Made by a program: the position numbers and the translations under genes. The notes under the pieces are model-generated. The model did not search any database, was not told the origin of the DNA, and saw only the letters and a list, made by a program, of their open reading frames with translations. 37,293 bases of DNA from assembly GCA_964632005.1 (NCBI GenBank), contig CAZWAP010000023.1:1-37293 (forward strand), read 5' to 3'. Origin of the DNA: CAZWAP01 sp964632005 (GTDB lineage: Bacteria; Planctomycetota; Phycisphaerae; Sedimentisphaerales; Anaerobacaceae). This document shows positions 1-8,001 of the stretch, in pieces; within the stretch, counting starts at the first letter, position 1, and each line of letters starts with the position of its first letter.

Positions 1-1062
1 TCGGCCCCAGGGGCTGTCGGCGAGCCAGTTGTTGACGACCTTTTTGCCCTTCAGCGGATACCAGATCCGGTCGTGGTAGATGGCCGAGGCAAAGATAAAG
101 CCGTAAACCAGCGGCGTGTGAAACATCAATTTCTCTAACCATCGCATAGGACCGAACCAGAACAGCTTGCCCACGCTCGAGGCAGCATTGTCACCCGTGA
201 CGAATCCCCAGTTCTCCTTTTCAACGTCAACGTCCCCCACGATCTCTATCTCCCGCAAGTCGCCCACGCCCAAGCCCCGCTCGTGCGCCAGACGGATGAA
301 CCTGTGGTCCATCGGCTCGAAGCCCATCAGTTTTGCACTCACCGCGTCGATTGCCACGCAGTCGCTGGAAGCCAGAAGCACATTCTTGGTCTCCGGCAGC
401 ATCGTCCTCGGACCAGGCCCGTTGCCGGCGGTCGTGCCGTCGGTCAAAACGAAGATGCCCTTGTGAATCTCTTTCTGGATAGCGAGTAGATCGACGAGCG
501 CCTCGTGAATCACCGAGTGGCAGTAGTGCCGGCGGTTGTCGAGCAGCCCGCCGAACGCATTCTTCATCGCGCCGGTTATGTTCGTGTAGATGTGACACTT
601 CACGGTCGGAAGGTGGACGACGTTGGTGCCGTGGAAGAGGTCAGGTATGAAAATGCCCTTCGGAAACACCTCATCGAGCACGAGCATCTCGGCTTTCGGC
701 TCGTATCGCCGCCAGGTCATATCCGACGGCTTGAAGTTGTACTTTACAGGCACGCCGTAATGCTCGCATACGGGCCTTTGCTTGTTCAGCACCTCTCCTT
801 TTTCGGCACTCGTAACAACAGTCTCGTTCTCAACGCACACCAGGTCGCGCAAACCCGCTTCGTGCAACGCCAGTATCGCGCCCTCAAGCTGCCACGGCGT
901 CGTGTTCGCGCTTGGGTACATCAAGTGCCAGGACAGGTTGTTCTTCAGGATCGTCCTGGCACCGCGATCCAGCGCCTCGGCTAAGCCCGCCAGCTCCGTA
1001 ACCCTGAGAATGTCCCGCAGAACCGTCTCCGGCTTCGTTCTTACAACCCCAACTTTACTCAC
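1..1062 (-). CDS. DUF362 domain-containing protein (3' end beyond window)
   Basis: The reading frame starts with GTG at 1060-1062 and is open for 354 codons to the window edge, so the C-terminus is missing. AAAGAGG lies just upstream of the GTG; the nearby ATG is out of frame and stops after six codons. The DUF362 core is visible around residues 150-180: CHIYTNITGAMKNAFGGLLD, followed by an acidic GGL-DNRRHYCH stretch and later SSDCVAIDAVSAKLMGFEP. DUF362 proteins are of unknown function; many carry a ferredoxin domain, but no CxxCxxC cluster is seen in the part present. It lies 42 bp after the DUF2723 gene on the same strand, so it is probably co-transcribed. Family assignment is firm; function is not known. 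Confidence 0.85.
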   Translation of the reverse strand, partial: MSKVGVVRTKPETVLRDILRVTELAGLAEALDRGARTILKNNLSWHLMYPSANTTPWQLEGAILALHEAGLRDLVCVENETVVTSAEKGEVLNKQRPVCEHYGVPVKYNFKPSDMTWRRYEPKAEMLVLDEVFPKGIFIPDLFHGTNVVHLPTVKCHIYTNITGAMKNAFGGLLDNRRHYCHSVIHEALVDLLAIQKEIHKGIFVLTDGTTAGNGPGPRTMLPETKNVLLASSDCVAIDAVSAKLMGFEPMDHRFIRLAHERGLGVGDLREIEIVGDVDVEKENWGFVTGDNAASSVGKLFWFGPMRWLEKLMFHTPLVYGFIFASAIYHDRIWYPLKGKKVVNNWLADSPWGR

Positions 1063-1104
1063 TGATCTGCCTCTTTCATACCTGCCGACCTGTACCCGAA
1101 GCAT

Positions 1105-2724
1105 TCACCACGGCACGACCCCGCTGCATCGAGCCGGCGTCAGCAACGTCGCCCCGCGTTCTGCCCGCGCAGCCGCAACTGCCACGCTCCCCTTTTCTTG
1201 CCGCCGTTGCTTCGGCACCACACGGTAGATAATGCCCGCCGGCTCGAAATCGCAGCGGCCCTCCAGAAACTCCGGATAGTAGCCCTTGACCGCTGAAACA
1301 ACGTAAATGGGCCGCTCCCTCAGAAGCCTCTCAACCGTGGCCTCGCTGAATTCGGGAGCCCCACGGCTTGTCCCTATCCGTGATATTATCGCCACGTCCG
1401 GCCGCTTCGCCTTTACCTCCTGGGCATACAGAAGCGGCGGTGCGGTCGTCGAATCGGCATAGATTACCGCCCGGGGCTCGACCAGCTCGAAAACCTCCTC
1501 GGCGAATCGCTCGGCGCCGCGGTAGCCGGTCCGCCAAGGCTGAAGGAAATACCTGTAGTCGTCCCGGTACGGGATTTCCCTCGGCCGAGCCATTACCCCA
1601 AGACGCCTCGCTGCCGCCGGAGCAAGCACGTACGCGGGAACCGTTAGCAGGCAGAACCCAACTATCACCCCGCCCAGAACCGGCCGCCGCCTGTGCCTCA
1701 ACACGCGGGCTGTTCCTGCCCCGATCAGGATCGAAAACATCCCGTAAAACGGAATAAAAAACGCATAGCGATCCACGATCGTGTACCTGAACGCGAAAAC
1801 CAGCAGCACCAACAACAATGCAACCACTACCCGTGCGAACCACCGTTTCGGTGAGAGACCGCCCAACGCCGATATCCCCAAAAACCCAAGAAGCACGTTC
1901 GGCGTCGGGAAGTTCAGAGTCATCCACATCAGGTTTTCCTTCACAATTCGGCCCGAGATGCAAGTGTTCAGCACGTCGGCCCTGTAGCCATCCCCGAACG
2001 CCGCCGAACTGAGCGTAGCCCCAATGTCACCACCGGCCGCAATATCCCTCACGATCAGGTATTCGTACGGCAAAGCCCCCGCAATCCACAACAGGGCCAT
2101 CACCACAAGATCACCAACTCTGATTTCCCTCCTTGACAGCAGAACCAGCACCACCACCAGGTAGCAGACAAAAGGCAGTGACGCCAGCATGTGATTCGAT
2201 ATCGACAGTCCGTTTAAAAAAGCCAGCCAGTACAGCCAGATCCGCCGCGAGCTCCGGGCGTACTGGAGCAGCATAACCAGCTCCAGAAACAGCAACGCCA
2301 TAGTCAGGTTGTACGTCTCCGGAAGGGCAGCGTGCCGCCAGAACGTGTGCGAAAGCCCGAGTGAAGCCGCACCCACCACCGCCGCCAGGGCGTCTCGAAA
2401 CCACAAGGCCAAAAGCAAGAACAGGTTCGCAACCGCCACCGCAGAGATTACCGCCGACGTTGCGTTGACCCGCCAGGCAAATTCACCAAGAGGCACATAT
2501 CTGGCCCCGATCGCAAAGATGTAAAAAAGCGGATGTGACAACGCCAGGCCCAGCTTCCCCTCGATGTCGTTGTGCCAGACCCGGTATTGAATCACGCCGC
2601 TATCCTGCCAGACCGGCCCGGGAGCACAGCTTGCCACGTACAGCACCGCCGTAGCGACAAAAACCAACACATAACCGGCCTTGATGCCCGCCGTACTCAT
2701 CGCTGGGCTGTTGCGCCTGGCCAT
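1105..2724 (-). CDS. DUF2723 / TMEM260-like GT-C membrane glycosyltransferase
   Basis: 539 residues with about ten hydrophobic segments and a soluble C-terminal tail of about 150 residues. The first periplasmic loop carries the acidic motif PVWQDSGVIQYRVW followed by LSHPLFYIF, and later SHTFWRHAALPETYNLTM; both are hallmarks of DUF2723, a GT-C fold family related to protein O-mannosyltransferases and TMEM260. The loop Asp is the expected catalytic/metal residue. Such enzymes move sugars from polyprenyl-phosphate donors to proteins or glycans outside the cytoplasm; the acceptor here is unknown. The start is supported by GGGAGG seven bases before the ATG. It follows manA by 45 bp, so a mannose-linked donor is a reasonable but unproven inference. 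Confidence 0.8.
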   Translation of the reverse strand: MARRNSPAMSTAGIKAGYVLVFVATAVLYVASCAPGPVWQDSGVIQYRVWHNDIEGKLGLALSHPLFYIFAIGARYVPLGEFAWRVNATSAVISAVAVANLFLLLALWFRDALAAVVGAASLGLSHTFWRHAALPETYNLTMALLFLELVMLLQYARSSRRIWLYWLAFLNGLSISNHMLASLPFVCYLVVVLVLLSRREIRVGDLVVMALLWIAGALPYEYLIVRDIAAGGDIGATLSSAAFGDGYRADVLNTCISGRIVKENLMWMTLNFPTPNVLLGFLGISALGGLSPKRWFARVVVALLLVLLVFAFRYTIVDRYAFFIPFYGMFSILIGAGTARVLRHRRRPVLGGVIVGFCLLTVPAYVLAPAAARRLGVMARPREIPYRDDYRYFLQPWRTGYRGAERFAEEVFELVEPRAVIYADSTTAPPLLYAQEVKAKRPDVAIISRIGTSRGAPEFSEATVERLLRERPIYVVSAVKGYYPEFLEGRCDFEPAGIIYRVVPKQRRQEKGSVAVAAARAERGATLLTPARCSGVVPW

Positions 2725-2769
2725 CGGTTGTCCTCCCTTTGAGCCTCTAAGGTCCTCGCTGTCGGCCCG

Positions 2770-3717
2770 TCAGATTGTCACCGTCAGGTAGGTCGTCTCT
2801 CCTGCACAACGCAGCCTGCCTTCGCAGACAGCCGGCAAAAGCAAAGTCTGGCCGCCCGCAAACTCGACACAACCTCCAGCGGCGCCCTCGATAGCTCCAT
2901 ATCCCGCGATGATAACCAGCACCCTGACTTCTCCGGGCGCCAGCGGCACCTCCGAGCCCTCCGCCTGCTCCATCTTGTCTATCTTGAAGTACTCGCAATC
3001 CACCAATCGGCCGGCCGTCGTCACCGGCAGTTCTTCTGCGCCGCCGTCGAAGTGGATGCTCTCGAGCGCTTCTTCGATATGCAGTTCCCGCGCCCTGCCC
3101 CTCTCGTCAACGCGGTTGAAATCGAAAACCCGATACGTCGTCTCAGAAGGCGTCTGGATTTCCGCTATCAGCAGGCCGGGGCCGATGCTGTGAGGCGTAC
3201 CCGCAGGCAGAAAGTGACATTGACCGGCCTCCACGGGCACCTTCTCCAGCAGCTCGGCTACCTCCCCGCGCCTGATAGCATCGGCAAAATCGCCCCTGGT
3301 TACACCTTTCTTCAACCCCTTGTAGATAAACGCACCCGGCGCAGCCGATATCACGTACCAGCACTCGGTCTTGGGATCACCCTTGCCCATCCGCCGGCAG
3401 GTCTCGGCATCGGGGTGGACCTGAACGCTCAGAATATCCTCTGCGTCCAGCAGCTTTATCAGCAGGGGAAACCGCCCGCAAAAACCCGCATCCCCCGTAA
3501 TCTGTGCGGGATACCGCGCGATAGCCTCCGCCAGCGTCAGCCCCGCCAGCTCCCCGTTTACAATCACAGACTTGTCCTGCGGCAGGTCGGCCAGCTCCCA
3601 GCTCTCCCCGATCTTTGCATCAGCCGGTATATTCTTGCCGAAAACCTCCCGCAGCTTCTGCCCGCCCCAGATCCTCGCCTTGAATATCGGCTCGAACTTA
3701 AATGGATAGAATCTCAT
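2770..3717 (-). CDS. manA: Class I mannose-6-phosphate isomerase
   Basis: 315 residues, the usual size of the short bacterial type I enzyme. It interconverts fructose-6-phosphate and mannose-6-phosphate in the cytoplasm. The cupin-fold zinc ligands are visible: Gln99 and His101 in SVQVHPD, Glu118 in KTECW and His176 in AGTPHSIG. The N-terminal PIFKARIWGGQKL segment is also typical. The C-terminal cupin half is present, so the gene looks intact. It is flanked on the same strand by an amidase (116 bp upstream) and the DUF2723 glycosyltransferase (45 bp downstream), which suggests provision of mannose precursors for surface glycosylation. The ribosome binding site is weak. Annotation is secure; the pathway role is inferred. 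Confidence 0.93.
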   Translation of the reverse strand: MRFYPFKFEPIFKARIWGGQKLREVFGKNIPADAKIGESWELADLPQDKSVIVNGELAGLTLAEAIARYPAQITGDAGFCGRFPLLIKLLDAEDILSVQVHPDAETCRRMGKGDPKTECWYVISAAPGAFIYKGLKKGVTRGDFADAIRRGEVAELLEKVPVEAGQCHFLPAGTPHSIGPGLLIAEIQTPSETTYRVFDFNRVDERGRARELHIEEALESIHFDGGAEELPVTTAGRLVDCEYFKIDKMEQAEGSEVPLAPGEVRVLVIIAGYGAIEGAAGGCVEFAGGQTLLLPAVCEGRLRCAGETTYLTVTI

Positions 3718-3833
3718 ACACGCGATTCTAACTTCTGGGGTTCACACTGTCCAGACCTCCACACCCGCCGCTCGTGCTGCGCTGGCTCTCGGCGCAACGC
3801 CCCCGCAACCACCGCCGCGCATAACCCGCCCCG

Positions 3834-4733
3834 TCAACCTAAAAACTCGCTGATGCCCTCGGCAATCGCCCGCGCCAGGCGATCCTGAAACGAGCTGCTT
3901 CTGAGCAATCGGGCCTCGTCCCGGTTAGACAGGTACCCTAATTCGATCAAAACAGCCGGGCACCGCGTCTGAACCAGCACGCGGTAGTCAGCCCGCTCTG
4001 TCCCTCTGCTGGTCAGACCGGCCCGCAGCATCGCCCTGCCGATCGCCGCCGCAGCCCGCCGCGACGACCACGAGGCTGAGCGCGCTACGTAAATCGTAAA
4101 CCCGCGGGCCGAACTGTTCGATGAAGAGTCCGAATGAATACTCACGAACAGATCCGCTCCGTGTCTGTTTGCGACCGCCGCACGCTCTTCCAGCTCGATG
4201 AAACGGTCGCTCTCACGCGTCATAACCACCTTCAGACCCTTGTTCCTCAGAAGGTAGCCCACTTTCCTGGCGACCTCCAGGTTCACAACCTTTTCGTAGT
4301 AGCCCAAGGAACTGATAGCCCCGGGGTCTTTGCCACCGTGCCCGGCGTCGATCACCACGCAGGAGGAGAGACTTTTCCGCCGGCTGAACCGTCCGGTCGT
4401 TCGCATCGCTGAGCGTATCTGCTGGACCAGATCGGCCGGCACGTACGTCTTCCCTGCTACCTTCTCCACCCTCCCCATCGGGCCGATCGGCTTGGCGTTG
4501 ACGTACGCCTTGCCGCCCTCAAAGGTAAAAAGCATCACCGTATTGCCCGGCTTCTTTAGCGTTACGTGGGTGGGGGCCCTTTCACTGACGCCCAGACCCA
4601 GCTGGGCCGCCAGCTCTGTGATGCTCACCCTCTCCTCCGCTAAGGACACACCGGGCCCGGCCTGTGGCTGCTGGCAGCCCGCAACGGCCAACAGCAACAC
4701 TCCAAACGATATAAGTCTCGATCCTCTACGCAT
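3834..4733 (-). CDS. N-acetylmuramoyl-L-alanine amidase, lipoprotein
   Basis: 299 residues. The N-terminus is a lipoprotein signal (basic start, hydrophobic core, VAGC with Cys20 as the lipidation site). Residues about 30-110 resemble the copper-amine-oxidase-like N-domain often attached to amidases (AYVNAKPI ... TYVPADLV). Residues about 124-298 are an Amidase_3 domain, which cleaves the MurNAc-L-Ala amide bond of peptidoglycan. Zinc ligands are His132 (DAGHGGKDPGA), Glu147 (YYEKVVN) and His200 (FVSIHSD); catalytic Glu264 lies in VLIELGYLSN. All key residues are present, so it should be active. The gene starts 35 bp after the Fur-family gene and may be read from the same promoter. A membrane-anchored periplasmic hydrolase is the likely location. 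Confidence 0.92.
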   Translation of the reverse strand: MRRGSRLISFGVLLLAVAGCQQPQAGPGVSLAEERVSITELAAQLGLGVSERAPTHVTLKKPGNTVMLFTFEGGKAYVNAKPIGPMGRVEKVAGKTYVPADLVQQIRSAMRTTGRFSRRKSLSSCVVIDAGHGGKDPGAISSLGYYEKVVNLEVARKVGYLLRNKGLKVVMTRESDRFIELEERAAVANRHGADLFVSIHSDSSSNSSARGFTIYVARSASWSSRRAAAAIGRAMLRAGLTSRGTERADYRVLVQTRCPAVLIELGYLSNRDEARLLRSSSFQDRLARAIAEGISEFLG

Positions 4734-4768
4734 TACGATGGTATTATCGGCACCTCCAACCGATTACA

Positions 4769-5218
4769 TTACATTAAAGTCGCCCCCCTCCATCCCTCAG
4801 CGCAACCCGGGCAGAGTCCCTCCAGGCGAGTCTCCTGCCGCCGAATCACAAACCCCTTGTGCCGTCTGACCGGCATCGGTATGTGCATATCCGTCAGACA
4901 GTGCGTGGCCCCGCAGCTCGTACACGTAAAATGCGGGTGACACTGCCTCTGGCTGCAGTTGTCGGCCAGCTCGAAGTGCCAGGCCCTGCCCCCAACGTAA
5001 GCCTTGTGCACCAGACCAGACCGCAGCAGGCTGTGCAGCGCCCGATAAATGCTTGCCTTGTTGTGGTGCTCTTTGCCCAGTCTTCTTGCAATCTGGTCCT
5101 GCCGCAACGGTTTCCTTGCCTCAAGCAGTACCTTCAGCACGGCGATACGCACTGTCGTACGGTACAGACTGGCCCTTTTTAACATACTGCGGGCCTTTGT
5201 ATCAAGCTCAGCCATCAT
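4769..5218 (-). CDS. Fur-family metalloregulator (Fur/Zur/Nur type)
   Basis: 149 residues from the ATG at 5216-5218; a second ATG follows directly. The winged helix covers about 15-80, with the recognition-helix region HHNKASIYRALHSLLRSGLV. The dimerisation/metal domain has His81, His94 and His96 (CHPHFTC), and both structural-zinc CxxC pairs: Cys99/Cys102 and Cys136/Cys139 (EGLCPGC). Metal-loaded Fur-family proteins usually act as repressors. The start codon lies inside the 3' end of the preceding membrane-protein gene (overlap of 11 bases), so translation is probably coupled. A perfect palindrome overlaps the promoter of this operon, suggesting autoregulation. The metal (Fe, Zn, Ni or Mn) cannot be told from sequence; the operator resembles the nickel-regulator (Nur) box. 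Confidence 0.9.
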   Translation of the reverse strand: MMAELDTKARSMLKRASLYRTTVRIAVLKVLLEARKPLRQDQIARRLGKEHHNKASIYRALHSLLRSGLVHKAYVGGRAWHFELADNCSQRQCHPHFTCTSCGATHCLTDMHIPMPVRRHKGFVIRRQETRLEGLCPGCAEGWRGATLM

Positions 5219-5900
5219 TCGGGCTGCTCTCCGCGAATTTTTCGCTGCGGGTGTAGCACGCCGCAGCCGGACCACGCACAAACAGCAAAGGAAAAACAAT
5301 GTCGCTGATACAGCAGGGCAGCCAGACCGCCAGAAACAAGAACAAAAAGCTGCCCACCACCATCCACCCCGAAAGCTTCCCGCCCACAGCCATCAGCATG
5401 TGGAACGACGACGCCCACGTGCTCAGCAGAACATGGCCGGCATGCGGGAATCTCGTCCTCGGGCGAAAATACGCTATCAGAATCCCCAACGCCGCCGCCG
5501 GTATCACAACGTACCAGCCCTCGATAAATCCGATGTGAGCCTCCTCGACAAAGCCCGCATCCCCGTGCCCGTGCACGCCAGGCTCCATCCCAAGCAATAA
5601 CTCCCCTATGTACGGTATGAGCGAATCGCTCAGCGTCGCTATCCCGATCGAGCCGAAAAAGCCCACCAGCAGCACCAACACGAATCTTGCCCTCTTGCTG
5701 TGCAGCTTGAACATCGAGGCGGTTACTAAGGCACTGAGGACCACATGGGCCGGATGGAACACGTAGAAAATCCGGTAACTGCTCTGGTAGGCAAGGTTGC
5801 GGAAGACCAGCATGCAGATAATCCCTGTAACCGCACCGAACAATGTGAACGGGGCGTGCGTCCGCAACTCAATCAGAATGGCTACAACTCTCTTGTTCAT
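5208..5900 (-). CDS. His-rich polytopic membrane protein, candidate metal permease
   Basis: 230 residues from the ATG at 5898-5900; an in-frame TTG at 5918 is possible but less likely. I do not recognise the family. About six hydrophobic segments are seen. Histidines cluster at motif-like places: FHPAHV near the second segment, VHGHGDAGFVEEAH in the central loop, PHAGH and SSFHMLM later. Such HxxH and HxH motifs in membrane proteins often bind metals, and the gene is the first of an operon with a Fur-family regulator overlapping its end. A transporter or metal-responsive membrane protein is therefore inferred, not shown. No signal peptide or ATP-binding domain is present. The promoter and palindromic operator lie just upstream. 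Confidence 0.6.
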   Translation of the reverse strand: MNKRVVAILIELRTHAPFTLFGAVTGIICMLVFRNLAYQSSYRIFYVFHPAHVVLSALVTASMFKLHSKRARFVLVLLVGFFGSIGIATLSDSLIPYIGELLLGMEPGVHGHGDAGFVEEAHIGFIEGWYVVIPAAALGILIAYFRPRTRFPHAGHVLLSTWASSFHMLMAVGGKLSGWMVVGSFLFLFLAVWLPCCISDIVFPLLFVRGPAAACYTRSEKFAESSPNDG

Positions 5901-5946
5901 AGCCTGACCAACACTCAAAAGGTTCGCCAGCCTCGACTACCGCCAA

Positions 5947-5975
5947 ATTCTAAACTCCCCCAGGAAGATTTGCAA
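5947..5975 (-). promoter_or_regulatory. Promoter of the membrane-protein/fur operon
   Basis: On the minus strand a -35 element TTGCAA (5970-5975) and a -10 element TAGAAT (5947-5952) are separated by exactly 17 bases. The -10 matches five of six sigma-70 consensus bases and the -35 matches four. The predicted start of transcription is near 5940, giving a short leader before the ATG at 5900. The -35 hexamer is one arm of the palindrome described separately, so repressor binding would block RNA polymerase. Confidence 0.6.
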
Positions 5976-5991
5976 CTAAGTTGCAAATCTT
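5965..5991. promoter_or_regulatory. Perfect 27-bp palindrome, probable Fur-family operator
   Basis: Arms AAGATTTGCAAC (5965-5976) and GTTGCAAATCTT (5980-5991) are perfect inverted complements around TAA; the outer two bases of that centre also pair. Its core reads TTGCAA-N5-TTGCAA, the same layout as the published Streptomyces Nur (nickel, Fur family) box. It overlaps the -35 element of an operon whose second gene is a Fur-family regulator. A repressor operator with autoregulation is the straightforward reading. The run of T after the right arm could suggest a terminator, but no gene ends nearby in that direction. Confidence 0.7.
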
Positions 5992-6063
5992 TTTTCCGCC
6001 TCGCCCCCCCAAAGACCGCCCCCCATTCATAGGCTGCTCAACGAAAGACCACCGGGCCGACGC

Positions 6064-7218
6064 CTAAAAAGCCCGCCTTAGAACCTCCACCAGCTCCTCG
6101 TCGGACAACTCCACCGGGTTGCCCTTCATACTGCTGGACTTTTGTGCCCCGGCTACCACCTCCGCGAAATCGGATTCGGCCAGACCGAGCTCCGACAGGC
6201 ACGGCACCTTCAACGCCGAGCAAAGCCGCTCCAGCCAGTCCACCCCCTCAAGTGCAGTCGCCCCGGCTTTGCCGCTCAGAAGCTCGGCGATTTGATCGTA
6301 TCGCTTCAGCGTCGGAGAGCCGGGGGCACGACTCTCCAGCGTCTCTATGTTCAAGCGCACGGTAAAAGCAACCAGCGCCGCACATATCATCCCGTGAGGC
6401 GCGCCCGTCAACCCGCCCAACGGCCCGGCAAGGCCATGGACCGCGCCCAACCCGGAGTTCGACAGCGCCAGCCCGCCAAACAAACTGGCCAGCGACATAT
6501 CTTCACGAGCCGCTTTGTCGGCTGGGTTCTCAAAGGCCCTCTTAAGCGACCGCCCGGCCCTTCTAAGCCCCTCACGACAGATGCAGTCGGTTAGAGGACT
6601 CGCCTTGCGACAAACGTAAGCCTCCATTAGCTGGGTCAGCGCATCCAGGCCCGTCGCGGCAGTCAACCCCGGCCGCATCGAGTAAGTCAATTCGGGGTCC
6701 ACCACGGCCAGTCTCGGCAGCATTAACCTGCCACGCATGCTGACTTTGACCCTGTACTCGGGCACCCTCAGCACCGCATTCTTCGTCACTTCCGAACCGG
6801 TCCCTGACGTCGTCGGGATCGCGATGTACGGGACGGGATTGCAGCTTATCTGCCTGCCTCGACCAACTACCTCCAGATAGTCTTCAAGCCTGCCGGGATT
6901 CCTCAGCATCGCCGCAATCGCCTTGCCCGCATCAATCACGCTGCCCCCGCCAACCCCGACCACCAGGTCCGCTCCAGCATCGCGGGCCACCCTCAGCCCT
7001 TCGTCCACCAGTCTCGGCGTCGGTTCCACGGGCACGCTGAAGGTGCTACAGTCCACACCACTTTCTTTAAGTACCGCTAAAACAGGCCCAGCGCGCTCGG
7101 TACAGCCCCCGGTAACTACGAGGGCCCGCCCGCCCAGCTGCGCCGCCAGGGGCGCAAATTCGCCCGCCGTCCCCGGCCCGAAGATGATACGCGCGGCAGT
7201 GCCGAATTCAAATCTCAC
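6064..7218 (-). CDS. Group III (iron-containing type) alcohol dehydrogenase
   Basis: 384 residues, normal for the family. It starts with GTG at 7216-7218, preceded by AGGAG at six-base spacing. The N-terminal NAD(P)-binding half has GVGGGSVIDAGKA (88-100) and PTTSGTGSEVT; the C-terminal half holds the metal site: Asp192 (TGLDALTQ), His261 (GAVHGLAGPLGG) and His275 (GAPHG). The usual His four residues after the Asp (LDALTH) is Gln196 here. I recall a TGLDALTQ subgroup, so this need not mean loss of activity, but the bound metal may differ. It interconverts alcohols and aldehydes or related substrates; the substrate is unknown. It lies 30 bp after an ABM-domain gene, so the two are probably co-transcribed. 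Confidence 0.9.
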   Translation of the reverse strand: MRFEFGTAARIIFGPGTAGEFAPLAAQLGGRALVVTGGCTERAGPVLAVLKESGVDCSTFSVPVEPTPRLVDEGLRVARDAGADLVVGVGGGSVIDAGKAIAAMLRNPGRLEDYLEVVGRGRQISCNPVPYIAIPTTSGTGSEVTKNAVLRVPEYRVKVSMRGRLMLPRLAVVDPELTYSMRPGLTAATGLDALTQLMEAYVCRKASPLTDCICREGLRRAGRSLKRAFENPADKAAREDMSLASLFGGLALSNSGLGAVHGLAGPLGGLTGAPHGMICAALVAFTVRLNIETLESRAPGSPTLKRYDQIAELLSGKAGATALEGVDWLERLCSALKVPCLSELGLAESDFAEVVAGAQKSSSMKGNPVELSDEELVEVLRRAF

Positions 7219-7248
7219 CGCTGACTCCTATTGCCCCCGAAGCCGCTC

Positions 7249-7557
7249 TCAGCCCCAGCCGGCATCATCCGGAAAGACGTTGCTGTACTTTATGCTCCTC
7301 CGAGGCTCGGCCATCATCTCCGCCACGGCCGCCCGCCACTTCTGATAGTGGGCCGTTTCCTTGTGCCGGGCCGCGTCCTCTGCCGTGCGATAGACCTCCA
7401 CCAAAACAAAACGACTCGGGTCATCATCCTGCTGAATCACGTCGAATCGAGCAACTCCAGCCTCCCCCAAACTGTTGCGGGCGTTCTCGATCGTCGCGGC
7501 CTTGAAGGCCTCAACCGCCTCGGCCTTGGTATGAACAAAAACCAGTACTATTAGCAT
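7249..7557 (-). CDS. ABM-domain protein (YgiN/LsrG-like putative monooxygenase)
   Basis: 102 residues from the ATG at 7555-7557, chosen because GAGGAG sits seven bases upstream. The chain is one antibiotic-biosynthesis-monooxygenase ferredoxin-like fold: MLIVLVFVHTKAEAVEAF, then RFDVIQQDDDPSRFVLVEVY and AAHYQKW-type HKETAHYQKWRAAVAEMM, ending with a NVFPDDAGWG tail. Members include quinol monooxygenase YgiN and the AI-2 isomerase LsrG; they need no cofactor. The reaction cannot be fixed from sequence. Linkage to the alcohol dehydrogenase 30 bp downstream suggests detoxification or carbonyl/aldehyde metabolism, which is an inference. Confidence 0.8.
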   Translation of the reverse strand: MLIVLVFVHTKAEAVEAFKAATIENARNSLGEAGVARFDVIQQDDDPSRFVLVEVYRTAEDAARHKETAHYQKWRAAVAEMMAEPRRSIKYSNVFPDDAGWG

Positions 7558-8001
7558 CGCGTTCTCCTCGAACATCTTCATCTGGCCCCCGCAGTCTAAC
7601 ACAGAATCATCCTCCGCACAAACGATTCTTCCACACGACGCAGGCCCAGACCAGGCTCTCGCTCATAAGACGATTCCACAGACACAACGGGCGGTACATA
7701 TAGCTCGAACGAAGGCTTGTCAGAGAAATTATCGCCGGCCCGCACAACTTCGCCGCACGCCTCTCTCGCATCGCATTATCAGCCCACACAACGCCCGGAA
7801 TACGCCCGCTGCACCCGCAATTGACCGCCTCTTACCCACAAAAACGACCCACAGCCCCGGAGAAATTTTTTTGAAAATTTCATTTGATTTGGTCGGCCGG
7901 GCCGATAAACTTTCTCAGTGGATGGGGTGATCTGGCGTAATATGTGTACGGTGCGATGCGTTAGCAAGGGCGTTTGAGGAATGTTTTTAAGGAGAATGAG
8001 C
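7558..8001. other. 444-bp divergent intergenic region
   Basis: This region separates the minus-strand ABM gene from the plus-strand porin-like gene. No ORF here has a family match or a convincing ribosome site. It contains an AT-rich inverted repeat GAAATTTT/AAAATTTC (7862-7869 and 7874-7881, four-base loop) in otherwise GC-rich DNA, and a TAATAT hexamer at 7938-7943 that could be a -10 box for the plus-strand gene. The role of the inverted repeat is unknown. Confidence 0.5.
7915..7943 (+). promoter_or_regulatory. Possible promoter of the porin-like gene
   Basis: A TAATAT hexamer (7938-7943) matches the sigma-70 -10 consensus well and lies 58 bases before the chosen start at 8002. The hexamer 17 bases upstream is poor, so an activator or another sigma factor may be needed. 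An AT-rich inverted repeat at 7862-7881 lies further upstream and could be a regulator site. Confidence 0.3.

Noticed and set aside
227..598. Minus-strand 123-codon frame inside the DUF362 gene
   Set aside because: It is a shadow frame; the DUF362 reading starting with GTG at 1062 has family motifs across the same stretch.
5965..5998. Palindrome plus T-run read as a terminator
   Set aside because: Reading plus-strand, no gene ends before it; position over a promoter and a TTGCAA core favour an operator.
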